A stretch of 64,000 nt of DNA from Chloracidobacterium sp. CP2_5A (GTDB lineage Bacteria; Acidobacteriota; Blastocatellia; Chloracidobacteriales; Chloracidobacteriaceae): contig NKPT01000004.1 in the NCBI GenBank assembly GCA_002254845.1, positions 78,174 through 142,173 on the forward strand, in the 5' to 3' direction. The notes under the pieces are model-generated. The model made no database searches, was not told where the DNA came from, and was given only the letters and a program-made list of their open reading frames with translations. Of the stretch, positions 26,001-34,394 are shown piece by piece; the first letter of the stretch is position 1, and every line of letters starts with the position of its first letter. Position numbers and translations under genes: made by a program.

Positions 26001-27953
26001 TCGGATGCCCGGCAATCGCTGGCGATGGCCCGCAACCAGGGCAATGTTTTCGAGGAGCGGCGGGCGCTGGAGCTGCTGGGCGAAGTTCATCTGCAACTCG
26101 TTCATTTGGACGAAGCGCAGGAGTGCTACGCTGGCGCGCTGCGCATCGCTTACGCGCTGGGTCATCGCTACAGCGAGGCGGTAGCGCTCAACGGGCTAGG
26201 GGAAGTCTTTATGCGACGCGGCAACGACGCCGAGGCGATGGAATACGTCCAACAGGCCGTGGATATCGCCCGTGACATCGGCCACGGCGCCGCGGAAGCG
26301 CGCTACCTGCTCAACGTTGGACAGATTCGGCGGCGGCGCAAGGATGTCAAATCCGCGCTCAGCACGCTCCAGGCGGCGCTTTTGCTGGCCGAAACGGCCG
26401 AAGCGCCGCAGATCGAGGCCGAGATTTTGGCCGAGATTGGCGATACGCAGCGCGCCGAAGGCGATGCGGCGGCGGCGGAGTCGTGCTACATCCGCGCGCG
26501 GGAGCTAGCGCGCGAGGCGGAATCGCCGCGCGCGCGCTGGGTTGCCTCTTATGGGCTGGCCGAGTGCCTCGCTCAGCGCCAGGATCTCGCCAACGCGCAG
26601 GCGGCGCTTGAGGAAGCGTTGGCGGTGATTACCGCGCTTCAGGCCGATCTCCCGGACGACACCGTAGCCGCCGCCTTCCTCGAGGACAAGCGGCCGGTTT
26701 TTGATCTCAAGGTGCGACTTGACCGCGCCGTTGCCGGCTTAGGCGCGGCGCGGCGCGGCGCGCCTAAAGCCGCCGAGGAAGCCGCGCCGCCGAGCGCCAA
26801 GGCTTCCGAAAGCCCTAAGGCTGCGGCCGTTGAATCCGCCGTTGAATCCGCGCCCGCTCCCCGTCAGCCAAACCCAACCAAGCTCCAGACCTCCCCGCCG
26901 CCCAGCTTCTCGCTCTCGGCCTCGGCTGAAATGCCGAGCGACATTGACGCGCTGCGCGCGTCCTCCGCGCCGCCGCCCCGGCAAGGCGGCGAAGTCAGCG
27001 AGTTCTCGCTTGAAGAGCTGCTCAACGACGTGGCGGTCTTTGCTGAAAACCTAGGCATGGGGGAGCTTTTCAACAGCGGTCGCCTTGCGGACGCGATTGC
27101 TCCAGTTGAAGACCGCAGCAGCGCGCCCAGCGTTCCGCGCCGCGACGCGCGCCCGACGCAACCCTATTCTCTCCAGAGCGTGCTGCACAGCATTGTGTCG
27201 CTGGAATCCACGTGGCGCGAAATGCTGCAAACCGCGCGAGCGACCGGCGACCGCGACATCGAGCGCAAGGGGCTGATGCTCATGGCGTCGGCTTTTCACA
27301 GCCAGGGGCAGGTTGCGCGGGCGCGGGATTGTTACCAGCGGGCCGTCCAGATTATGCGCGAGGTCAACGACCGCGCAAGCGAGGGGGCCATGCTCAACAA
27401 CATCGGCGACACCTTTCGGCAGGAAGGACGCTACGCCGACGCGCTGGCCTACTACCGGCTGGCCATTCGGAGCGCGCGCGAAAACAAAAACCAGCGCGTG
27501 CTGGAAATGGCGCTGGTCAACGCGGCGCAGATGTACACGCGCACCGGCAACCTCCGCGAAGCCGTGCAAATGCTAGATGAGGCGCAGTCGCTCAATCGAG
27601 TGACCAGCGACCCACAGGTGCGAGCGGAAATGCTTCAGACGCTGGGCGAAGTGCATCTCATTCGCAAGGAATTGACGCTTGCCCTTGACTGCAGCGTCGC
27701 GTCCGCGGCCGCCGCGCGAGCGCTAGGCGATACCGATGTCGAGTGGCGGGCCCAGTGGGTCATCGCTCGTTGCCAGTGGGCGCGCGGCGACCGGACGGAA
27801 GCCATTCGGGCCGCCGACGCCACCTTGCGCGCGCTTGACCGACTCTTGGAAGAAACTAACCCTCACGATCAAAAGCGACTATCGCGCGAGCGCGGCGATA
27901 TCAGCGCGGTCGTGGATGAGTGGCGGCGCATCACCGATGACTTCCTGGCCTAG
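23043..27953 (+). CDS. Ser/Thr protein kinase fused to a STAND-type ATPase and TPR repeats
   Basis: The 1636-residue protein starts at MKSCPKCGATYP with a small zinc ribbon (C4, C7, C18), then a Hanks-type kinase at about 41-300 (GRGGMGAVYEA, VALKIL, HRDLKPANIML with catalytic D165, DFGIAKL, GTPQYMSPEQ). A Pro/Ala linker leads to an AAA/STAND ATPase with GEAGIGKT (399-406) and a Walker B-like VLFLDDSHNADP, a winged-helix-like region, and then a long TPR superhelix to the C-terminus interrupted by a Pro/Ser-rich linker near residues 1260-1340. This resembles kinase-LuxR/MalT-like sensor proteins without a DNA-binding tail. The upstream frame before 23043 lacks the family N-terminus. Confidence 0.9.
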   Translation: MKSCPKCGATYPDEYNVCPQDGAPLASDKPSAVARVVDGKYQIVRMVGRGGMGAVYEAIHSTMQRRVALKILNADLVSNPAALERFRREALLSGRLKHPNAITIYDYGMSAIGEAYIVMEFLEGHSLGQELQQAKTLSPLRVVSVLAPVCDAVHAAHAEGIIHRDLKPANIMLEKLRTGETVKVLDFGIAKLAMNNPSLMNLTGTGIIGTPQYMSPEQCQAHRIDGRSDVYSIGVIAYEMLTGKLPFDEPTPLATVIAQVKQKAKPLRELRPDIPPALEAVVMRALEKSPANRHQTAEELGEALRAVQRQLLGNATAKPSQGVVASPLEPALAQGPFTRVVPGEPAADPSAPAPNPSSVRLPAGISGGEFIGRTPELGVLIAAWQSVTTRRGRPVVIFGEAGIGKTRLVEQFLIRLEDIGEGQPLLLRLRCPDPARAIPGQLPLADLRAAAMAHFNPELRAVRSLSPADEAFLDGTFFANLRDEAYATQLALRLAADRGAFFDDLTRLCQLLARERGAVLFLDDSHNADPLLLDFISHLLRQTRSDRLLLIVASRPFASLLDGTPPLRSWLQSLDEAGGYDQVKLPALSSSEIRLMVEGLLGAQVRLPVSVALMLTEETKGNPYYICEVVNAMIASGQISHGEESGWVCQDVDEFDLPESIIALVKPLLARLEDATADVLAHAAVIGEEFTFDLLQFLTESTEEDLLRQVESALKLGFIREMAGWRDDRYSFVNPMLHRVLYRRITRRRRKRLHARIAERLEQQIASPRASSAGLGRQDFTAGDLAYHYFRAEEWRKAVEYALEAGYARWGAYAFADAGKFFGWVAQALKRLQNEAAAQPLSPDEEARYRLTYGNLLIECAQPDDARNELERALTLCQEHNLSWLGRTQVGLARLCNLVGDADGALDLTTAALPALRARDDAAGLCLALLAVAAAQVERGRPTAALQAVDEALYIAERSGDRNGQMAARLCNAVVNARRGKFAEALSDARQSLAMARNQGNVFEERRALELLGEVHLQLVHLDEAQECYAGALRIAYALGHRYSEAVALNGLGEVFMRRGNDAEAMEYVQQAVDIARDIGHGAAEARYLLNVGQIRRRRKDVKSALSTLQAALLLAETAEAPQIEAEILAEIGDTQRAEGDAAAAESCYIRARELAREAESPRARWVASYGLAECLAQRQDLANAQAALEEALAVITALQADLPDDTVAAAFLEDKRPVFDLKVRLDRAVAGLGAARRGAPKAAEEAAPPSAKASESPKAAAVESAVESAPAPRQPNPTKLQTSPPPSFSLSASAEMPSDIDALRASSAPPPRQGGEVSEFSLEELLNDVAVFAENLGMGELFNSGRLADAIAPVEDRSSAPSVPRRDARPTQPYSLQSVLHSIVSLESTWREMLQTARATGDRDIERKGLMLMASAFHSQGQVARARDCYQRAVQIMREVNDRASEGAMLNNIGDTFRQEGRYADALAYYRLAIRSARENKNQRVLEMALVNAAQMYTRTGNLREAVQMLDEAQSLNRVTSDPQVRAEMLQTLGEVHLIRKELTLALDCSVASAAAARALGDTDVEWRAQWVIARCQWARGDRTEAIRAADATLRALDRLLEETNPHDQKRLSRERGDISAVVDEWRRITDDFLA
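26829..26852 (+). repeat. 12-bp in-frame tandem duplication in the kinase linker
   Basis: GTTGAATCCGC(C/G) occurs twice in a row and encodes VESA-VESA in the low-complexity linker between TPR arrays. Confidence 0.8.
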
Positions 27954-27974
27954 CGGGCGGCGGGGGCAACGCGC

Positions 27975-30221
27975 TTGACGACGGACCCGCTCCAACCTCA
28001 GCATTCCGCGCCGCTGTTTGATCGTCCCGTGACGATGGTCGCCCTGCTCTACCTGCTGGCCTTCGTCGTTCGCCTCTCCAACTTAGGCGGCGTCGTCACG
28101 TCATTTGGCGTTTTTCCCATCTCGACCGACTCGTTTTATCACCTGCGCCGGATTCAGGCGGCGGTCGCCGATGGGTTGCGCGTCCCGGATTTTGACCGCT
28201 ACGTGAACTTTCCGGATGGGGCGAGCGTCAACTGGCCCTTTGGCTTTGACTGGCTCTACGCCGCCGTCACGCGGGGGCTGTATGCGCTCAGCGGCGGGGC
28301 GGGCCTGCCGGATGAGGGCTGGACGGTCGCCGTCGCCTGCTTCCTGACGCCGCTCATCGGCGCGGCGACGCCCTGCCTAACCTATCTCGTCGCCGCCCGT
28401 CTGGCTAATGCCTGGGCTGGGCTGGCAGCCGGCTTCATTGTGGCGTGGATGCCCGCCGTCTGGGTGGTAGGCGCCGTCGGCTATGTTGACCACCACGTCT
28501 TCGAGTCGCTGTGCGTCGCCATGTACCTGTGGGCGGTCGTCCGGGAGCGGCTGCGCCCGTGGCACGGCTTGGCGGCAGGGTTGGCCATGGTGGCGGGGCT
28601 GCTGTGCGCAACGACGCTGCCGCTGCTCATCGGTCTTCACGCGCTGGTTACGGTCGGGTGGATCATCGCGCACTGGCGCCAGGCGGAGGATGGCGATGCG
28701 CGACTGCGCGCCAGCTTGTGGGCCTGGCACGGGTTATTGGTTCCGCTGGCGCCATTTGTCGCCACGCGCTTTGCCGAGCCAAGCGGCGTCAATCCGGCGC
28801 TTGTGACAGCCTGGGCGGCGGCTTTCCTCGCGGCCGGCGCGACGCTGGGCGTTTACGCTTGGCGGGTCAGGGCGCGGCGGCAAGCCCTTGGGTGGGCGGT
28901 CGCTTGGCTGCTGCTCGGCGTTGGCGTCTTGCCGCGCCTGGCGCTACGGGACGCCTGGCGGTTCATCCAGTATGGCATCGCGCACATTGGCGCGGCTGAT
29001 CCGTGGCTGGCGACGATTTTTGAGAGCCAGCCGCTTTTGAGCCAGTCCTTCCGCGACATTACCAACAACTACACCGCCTTCCTGTGGCTGCTGCCGTTGG
29101 CTTGGGCGCTGGTTCTGGCGCGCGCTTGGCGCAGAGAAAAGCCTGTCTGGACGCTCTTGTCGCTGTCGGCGCCAACCGCCGGGCTGGCGCTGCTGCAGCT
29201 CAAGTTTAGCGGCTTGTTCGCGCCGCCGTTCGCGGTTGTCATGGGCCTTGCCCTGCAGGACCTGGCGGCGAGACTCGCCGGAGCGACGGGATGGCGAGAC
29301 CGGCTTCAACGTCCCCTGCCGATTGGGATAGCGGCGGCCGCGCTGGCCCCAGCCATCATCTTCACGCTCGGCGCGCCGGTCTACATTGTGTCGCCGACTG
29401 GGGCGTTCGTGGACGTCGACCCCGCGCTGCGCTGGCTAGCGACCCATACGCCCGCGACCAGCCCCCGGGGCGATCAGCCGCGCGATTACGCCATTTTGTG
29501 CGACTGGACGCCCGGCCACTGGGTCATCGGCATTGCGGGACGGCCCGTCATCGCCTCGCCGCTCGGTCACGCCGAGCCGCTGCGCGAGGGTATCCGTGAC
29601 GCGGCCGCGATGTTTGCGCTTTCTCCGGCCGAGTCGCTGCGCTTACTGGAGGCGCGGCGCGCGCGCTACATTCTCGTCACGCCGATGTCGCCGCGAGCGG
29701 TGATGCGCGATGCGGCGTGGGACCCAAAAGCCAGGTCTTTTGGCTCGTGGGAAGATTGGAATGAGCAAATGAAGCGGTCGCTCTACGCTCGGCTGGTTGC
29801 CGACGAGGCCGTTCCGCAAGGCGACGCGGCGCTGACGCGGATGCGCTTGGTTTACGAAAGCGACTTCGAGACGGACTACCCGCTGTTCACGCAGCCGCAT
29901 GCCGCGGCCAAGGTCTTTGAGCGCGTGGCAGGGGCGATCATCGCCGGCCAGACGACGCCGGGCGCCCGAGTTCAACTCTCGACGCGCATTCGCACGTTTT
30001 TCCGGCGCGAGTTTGACTATGTGGATGAAGTGACGGCGGACGCGCAAGGACGGTTTGAGCGGCGCGTTCCTTACGCGCAGCAGCGATCGCCAGTGACAAC
30101 GCTGGCGGCCGTGACGCCCTACCGCGTCGTGACGCCGGAAGGCGCGTTCACCGCGACGGCCACCGAAGCCGACGTCATTGACGGGAAGACGCTTCAGCTC
30201 ATTCGCGCGCCAGGCGAATGA
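27975..30221 (+). CDS. STT3/oligosaccharyltransferase-like membrane glycosyltransferase
   Basis: STT3-type enzymes (PglB, AglB, eukaryotic STT3) move a glycan from a lipid carrier to protein. The 748-residue protein has about twelve hydrophobic helices in the first 470 residues, an early acidic motif in ISTDSFYHLRRI (equivalent to the DxD/first-loop metal ligand), the second-loop motif GYVDHHVFESL, and a C-terminal soluble part opening with CDWTPGHWVIGIAGRPV, which sits where WWDYG is found in classical STT3. Start is TTG at 27975, 21 bases after the kinase stop; an ATG further in (28035) is possible. Its tail overlaps the convergent kinase gene by 28 bases. Confidence 0.8.
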   Translation: MTTDPLQPQHSAPLFDRPVTMVALLYLLAFVVRLSNLGGVVTSFGVFPISTDSFYHLRRIQAAVADGLRVPDFDRYVNFPDGASVNWPFGFDWLYAAVTRGLYALSGGAGLPDEGWTVAVACFLTPLIGAATPCLTYLVAARLANAWAGLAAGFIVAWMPAVWVVGAVGYVDHHVFESLCVAMYLWAVVRERLRPWHGLAAGLAMVAGLLCATTLPLLIGLHALVTVGWIIAHWRQAEDGDARLRASLWAWHGLLVPLAPFVATRFAEPSGVNPALVTAWAAAFLAAGATLGVYAWRVRARRQALGWAVAWLLLGVGVLPRLALRDAWRFIQYGIAHIGAADPWLATIFESQPLLSQSFRDITNNYTAFLWLLPLAWALVLARAWRREKPVWTLLSLSAPTAGLALLQLKFSGLFAPPFAVVMGLALQDLAARLAGATGWRDRLQRPLPIGIAAAALAPAIIFTLGAPVYIVSPTGAFVDVDPALRWLATHTPATSPRGDQPRDYAILCDWTPGHWVIGIAGRPVIASPLGHAEPLREGIRDAAAMFALSPAESLRLLEARRARYILVTPMSPRAVMRDAAWDPKARSFGSWEDWNEQMKRSLYARLVADEAVPQGDAALTRMRLVYESDFETDYPLFTQPHAAAKVFERVAGAIIAGQTTPGARVQLSTRIRTFFRREFDYVDEVTADAQGRFERRVPYAQQRSPVTTLAAVTPYRVVTPEGAFTATATEADVIDGKTLQLIRAPGE

Positions 30222-32200
30222 ATCGCTTGTCGAAGCAGGCGGGCCAGCGCCTCGGCGGTCGGGCGGTCGGTCTGACGCTTAGCGAGCGCCGCGCCAATGG
30301 CGTTGACCAGCGCCGGGGGCGCGTCCGGCCGCCAATCCCGGATGGGTGACGGGCTTGCATGCAGGATGGCGTCCAGCACCTCGTAGTAGGATTTCCCCTC
30401 GAAGGGCAGTCGTCCGGTTGTCATCTCATACAAAACGATGCCCAGCGAAAAGACATCGCTGGCGAAGGTCGCCTGCGCGTCGTTGGCGGCTTGTTCCGGC
30501 GACATGTACGTGACCGTGCCGACCAGCACGCCAGATTCCGTGATGTCGGACACCGCCTGAAGGTGCTCGTCCGAAAACAGCAGCGGCGCCCGCGCGTCGC
30601 CGGCCAGCTTAGCGAGGCCGAAGTCAATAATGCGGACGTTGCCCTGGGCGTCAAGTTGCAGATTGGACGGCTTGATGTCACGGTGAACAATGCCGACCGC
30701 ATGGGCCGCGGCCAAACCCTCCGCCGCCTGCGCCCCAATGCGACAGACTTCCGGGCAAGCGAAGCGTCCGCCCTCGCGCAGGCGCTGGGCGAGGGTTTGG
30801 CCGCGCACATATTCCATCACCAGATAGGGCGCGCCGTCCGCTTCGCCAATCTCGTAAAGCGTGGCGATGTTCGGATGATTGAGGTTTGACGCCATGCGCG
30901 CTTCGCGGAGAAACCTCTGCCGCGTCTCCAACTGGTTGACATAGCGCGCCTTGAGCAGCTTGATGGCGACTTTGCGGCCCAGCTTGGCGTCGCGGGCCAG
31001 AAAGACATTGCCCATGCCGCCGCCACCCAGGCGTTCCAGCAGCTCAAAGTGTCCGAGGCGCGCCGGCGGCTCCACATCGCCGTCGGGCCAGGCTGGGGCG
31101 CAGCTTTCAGACAGCGACAGCCGCCCCTCCAGCGGCAGCTCCAGCGTGGGCGGCACGGACACCTGCTCGCCAGCGGTCGCGCCGCTGCGCGCTGGGCGCT
31201 GCGTAATCGGCAGAAACCGACTCGAAAACCAGCGCGGCCGGCCGTCCGGCTCAACCGCGATGTAGCCGGCCCGCTTGAAGTCTTCAAACACGTAAGTGTG
31301 CTCGCGCGCCACCGGCTGATCGGACGACAGCGCCTGGCAGACAGCCCGCTCGTCGGCGGAGAAGCGCTCCCACAGGTAGCGAAAGTGCCCGCGCACTTCG
31401 TCGTCGAAAGCCTCCTCGATCGCGGACGCATCAAGGCTTCCGCCATCCTGAAGCTGCTCGAAGTAAATCGAGCAGGCAATTTGCAGGTAGAAGGGGAAAT
31501 TGCCGCTCAAGCGCCGAATATCGGCGGCGTAGGGCGCGAGCGGAACCCCCGCCGCTTCGGACGGCCGAGCGATAAGGTCGAGCGCCTCGTCGTCGGGAAA
31601 GGCCCGCAAATAGACATTCGTGAATATGTTGAAAAAAGGCGAGTCGGCAATCTGGTCGGCGTGACACAGCTCCTGCAAGTCGCGCCCTGACGAAGTCACG
31701 TAAGCCACCTCATAGTTATTCGCCAGCGACCGCAGGAAGGCGAAGAAGTCCGCTGAGAAGGCGCGGTTCGAGGTGAGAATGTCAAACTCGTCAAACACGG
31801 CGATGAGCTTGCGGTGCGTCGCGCGCAACCTGTCGAGCGCCGCATGCACGCCGTCAAAGCCGCGCTTCCCGCTGGGCGGCAGCTCCGCGCCGCGCTCAAT
31901 TTCGGTCAGCCAGGCGTCCAAGAAGTCTTCGAGCCTAATGCGTCGCCGCTGCTGCAGGTCAAAAAACACAAAGACGTACTCTTCCGGCCGCGACAAGTGC
32001 CGGCGACGCATTTCAGGCGCGCACAGGTAGTTGAGCAACGACGATTTGCCAATGCGCCGGTCGCCGACAACCGCGATGGACTGCGGCCGCCCGGCCCCAA
32101 GCCGCGAGAAGATTCGCGCGATTTCCTTGCGGCGACCATAAAACTGCGCCGGGTCATGAATGGCGACACGATTGAGATAGGGGTTGGCTGATCCCGGCAT
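30194..32200 (-). CDS. ATPase-Ser/Thr kinase fusion (ATPase domain first)
   Basis: The 668-residue protein has an N-terminal P-loop ATPase of the AAA/STAND (archaeal-ATPase-like) type: QFYGRRKEIARI, Walker A VVGDRRIGKSSLL (from residue 44), Walker B LIAVFDEFD, a sensor-like YVTSSGRDL and a winged-helix part to about 330. A Hanks kinase follows at about 385-650: LGGGGMGNVFLARD, VAIKLL, HRDIKPSNLQL, DFGLAKL, GTVTYMSPEQ, SDVFSLGIVLYEM. The domain order is the reverse of the 23043-27953 kinase. It is convergent with the STT3 gene and overlaps its end by 28 bases. No transmembrane helix is visible, so it is cytoplasmic. Confidence 0.9.
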   Translation of the reverse strand: MPGSANPYLNRVAIHDPAQFYGRRKEIARIFSRLGAGRPQSIAVVGDRRIGKSSLLNYLCAPEMRRRHLSRPEEYVFVFFDLQQRRRIRLEDFLDAWLTEIERGAELPPSGKRGFDGVHAALDRLRATHRKLIAVFDEFDILTSNRAFSADFFAFLRSLANNYEVAYVTSSGRDLQELCHADQIADSPFFNIFTNVYLRAFPDDEALDLIARPSEAAGVPLAPYAADIRRLSGNFPFYLQIACSIYFEQLQDGGSLDASAIEEAFDDEVRGHFRYLWERFSADERAVCQALSSDQPVAREHTYVFEDFKRAGYIAVEPDGRPRWFSSRFLPITQRPARSGATAGEQVSVPPTLELPLEGRLSLSESCAPAWPDGDVEPPARLGHFELLERLGGGGMGNVFLARDAKLGRKVAIKLLKARYVNQLETRQRFLREARMASNLNHPNIATLYEIGEADGAPYLVMEYVRGQTLAQRLREGGRFACPEVCRIGAQAAEGLAAAHAVGIVHRDIKPSNLQLDAQGNVRIIDFGLAKLAGDARAPLLFSDEHLQAVSDITESGVLVGTVTYMSPEQAANDAQATFASDVFSLGIVLYEMTTGRLPFEGKSYYEVLDAILHASPSPIRDWRPDAPPALVNAIGAALAKRQTDRPTAEALARLLRQAIHSPGARMS

Positions 32201-32205
32201 ACCGT

Positions 32206-33180
32206 TTACCGCGCCTCGTCGGGTGGCGATTGGTCGGCCGGCAGGGCTTCCGCAATGCGCTCCCGCAAAACGGCTGCGGAATGGCGCAGCGCCGCCAGCT
32301 CCGTTTCGTCCAGGGCCGGCAAGATATTGGCTTCAAAGCCAGTCTGACCGACGATGCTTGGCAGACTCAAGCAAACATCCGACAGTCCATACTCGCCCTG
32401 CAAGCGCGCGCTCACTGGCAAGACGCTCCGCTGGTCGTCGAGAATTGTCCGCGCCAGCCGAGCGATGACCAGGCCGATCGCCAAATTCGTGTAGCCCTTG
32501 CGCTCGATGATGTCGTAGGCGCTGCGGCGCGTCCGCTCAAAGAGAGCGTCCAGCGCCGGGCGGTCGTAGGGGCGGCCGTTGATGACGTTGCCGACCAGGC
32601 GCAGTCCGCCGATGCGGGCGTCGCTCCAGACGGGAAATTCCGTATCCCCATGCTCGCCGAGAATGTAGGCGTGCACCGAGCGCGGGTCCACGCCGTACCG
32701 CTCGCCCAACAAGCTGCGAAATCGCGCCGTGTCCAGCATCGTCCCCGTTCCGATGATGCGCTGCGGCGGGCGCGTCGAAAGCGCCTGCGCCACATAGGTC
32801 AGCACATCCACCGGATTGGTCGCGATAATCAAGAGCGCCTGCGGCGCATGTCGGTCAAGCTCCGCGAGAATTGCGCGAAACACGGCGACGTTGCGCTCCA
32901 TCAGATCCAAACGGCTTTCGCCGGGTCGCTGGCCAACGCCAGCGGCCAGAATGACCAACTGCGCTTCGGCCAAGTCAGCGTAATCGCCGACGCGCACCCG
33001 CGTCGGACCGGCGAAGGTTTGCCCGTGCATGAGGTCAAGGGCTTCGCCTTCCGCGCGGCGTTCGTCCTTGTCGAGCAAAATCAGGTCGCTCGCCACGCGC
33101 TGCATAAAGAGCGCGTACGCCGCCGCGACGCCCACGTTCCCTGCGCCGATGATGCCAATGACCCGCTTTTGAATCGCCAT
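32206..33180 (-). CDS. ldh: L-lactate dehydrogenase (LDH/MDH family)
   Basis: The 324-residue NAD-dependent dehydrogenase has the Rossmann motif GIIGAGNVGVAAAYAL, the substrate loop GVGQRPGESRLDL, TNPVDVLTYV, GTGTMLDTARFR and the catalytic histidine in GEHGDTEFPVWS. The specificity residue before RPGESR is glutamine, as in lactate dehydrogenases; malate dehydrogenases have arginine there. I start at MAIQKRV (33178-33180), which follows GAGGGCGAGCG; a longer frame to 33234 would run through a 15-bp tandem repeat. It is five bases upstream of the ATPase-kinase gene and probably co-transcribed with it. Confidence 0.9.
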   Translation of the reverse strand: MAIQKRVIGIIGAGNVGVAAAYALFMQRVASDLILLDKDERRAEGEALDLMHGQTFAGPTRVRVGDYADLAEAQLVILAAGVGQRPGESRLDLMERNVAVFRAILAELDRHAPQALLIIATNPVDVLTYVAQALSTRPPQRIIGTGTMLDTARFRSLLGERYGVDPRSVHAYILGEHGDTEFPVWSDARIGGLRLVGNVINGRPYDRPALDALFERTRRSAYDIIERKGYTNLAIGLVIARLARTILDDQRSVLPVSARLQGEYGLSDVCLSLPSIVGQTGFEANILPALDETELAALRHSAAVLRERIAEALPADQSPPDEAR

Positions 33181-33205
33181 CGCTCGCCCTCGTTCAGACT
33201 GCCTG

Positions 33206-33235
33206 AATTGCGTAGGCAAGAATTGCGTGGGCAAG
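33206..33235 (-). repeat. 15-bp tandem duplication upstream of ldh
   Basis: AATTGCGTAGGCAAG (33206-33220) is followed by AATTGCGTGGGCAAG (33221-33235), 14 of 15 bases identical, in the leader of ldh. Confidence 0.88.
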
Positions 33236-33329
33236 GATACATTGTCAGCCAGTAAAATCTAGTGCGTCGCTTGTTAGCCGTATCTCACAGTCGCCATTTT
33301 ATCCTCCCCTTACCCGCCTGGATTCCCGT

Positions 33330-34205
33330 ATGGATTTGTCACCTGCGCGCAGCCTTTTACTCCGGCGCTTGCTCACGCTCCTTCTGGCTTTTTGTGGCGC
33401 AACAGCGGCTCAGGCGCAACAAGCGATTGTCAACCTGCCATCCGCCGACATTACCCCCAAGGGACGTCACTTTCTGATGCACGAAACCCAGTGGCGACCG
33501 CAGAATCCGGGACGCTACTGGTACGCCACCAACTTCTACTGTTACGGCATCGGCAAAAACACGGAGCTGGCGCTGACCACCTACAATAGCGGCACGCCGC
33601 AAGCGCCGAATGAAAACATCGGCGTCGGCTTTAAGACCGCCGTGCCGCTTTTTCAGAAAAAGAGCTCCCAGCTGGAAGTCAAGTTAACGTTTGGACAAAT
33701 GCTGACCTACAACCTGCGGGGCGCGGGGCTGGGCGGCTTCACCTACTCGCACGGCAGTCTCGTCCTGCCGAAAACGCACACCCGGCTCACCGCTGGCGTG
33801 AGCTTCGGAACGCGAAATCTTTTCAAGAAGAACACTGTTCATCCGATTGCCGCGGTTGAGCAGCCCATCATCAAACACCGGCTATATCTGTTGGGCGAGT
33901 GGTTCTACGGCAAGCATGACTTCGGCTTTTTCACGCCGGGCGTTCTATATCATCCGGCGAAAGACCACATTATCGTCGTCGCCTACAAGATTCCCAATCA
34001 CCCCGCCAACGGTAAAAGCGGCCTTGTCTTTGAGTACGGCTTCTTTTTCGGCGGCAAGGAAAGCGGCAGCCACCACGGCGATGATGACCTTCATCATCCG
34101 CCGGCGCCGCCTCAGCCGGATTCTAAGCCCGCTCCCAAAGTCACCGCTGCGCCGCGCCCGCCTGCGAACGCTCCAAGCGAGCTCAGAAGCGTCGTCTTGG
34201 AATAA
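33330..34205 (+). CDS. Exported beta-rich (barrel-like) hypothetical protein
   Basis: The 291-residue protein has a cleavable signal peptide (LLRRLLTLLLAFCGATAAQAQQ). The mature part alternates polar and aromatic residues in strands (YWYATNFYCYGIGKNTELALTTY, SQLEVKLTFGQMLTYNL, HRLYLLGEWFYGKHDFGFFTPGV, SGLVFEYGFFFGG), consistent with an outer-membrane barrel or lipocalin-like fold. The last 60 residues are a His/Asp then Pro-rich tail (HHGDDDLHHPPAPPQP), possibly metal-binding and unstructured. I do not recognise the family. It precedes the tubulin-like operon by 189 bases. Confidence 0.75.
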   Translation: MDLSPARSLLLRRLLTLLLAFCGATAAQAQQAIVNLPSADITPKGRHFLMHETQWRPQNPGRYWYATNFYCYGIGKNTELALTTYNSGTPQAPNENIGVGFKTAVPLFQKKSSQLEVKLTFGQMLTYNLRGAGLGGFTYSHGSLVLPKTHTRLTAGVSFGTRNLFKKNTVHPIAAVEQPIIKHRLYLLGEWFYGKHDFGFFTPGVLYHPAKDHIIVVAYKIPNHPANGKSGLVFEYGFFFGGKESGSHHGDDDLHHPPAPPQPDSKPAPKVTAAPRPPANAPSELRSVVLE

Positions 34206-34225
34206 GAGTTATCTTGGAATAAAAG
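34195..34225 (+). repeat. 17-bp tandem duplication across a stop codon
   Basis: TCTTGGAATAAGAG (from 34195) recurs as TCTTGGAATAAAAG (from 34212). The stop codon of the exported protein (34203-34205) is in the first copy and an identical TAA in the second. Confidence 0.8.
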
Positions 34226-34394
34226 CGAGGCGGACGAGTCCGGGCCGAGGGCGTTGGGCGCGCGCGCCGCGGAACCGGCTCGCCGGCCGGCTTCCGGATT
34301 GGAACGCGGCTTCCGCTTGAGGGATGGCGAGCGACCCGGACAATACCGGCCCTGACTTAGCTTGATAGCAGCGTCAGCGGGTAGGGTGCGCATT

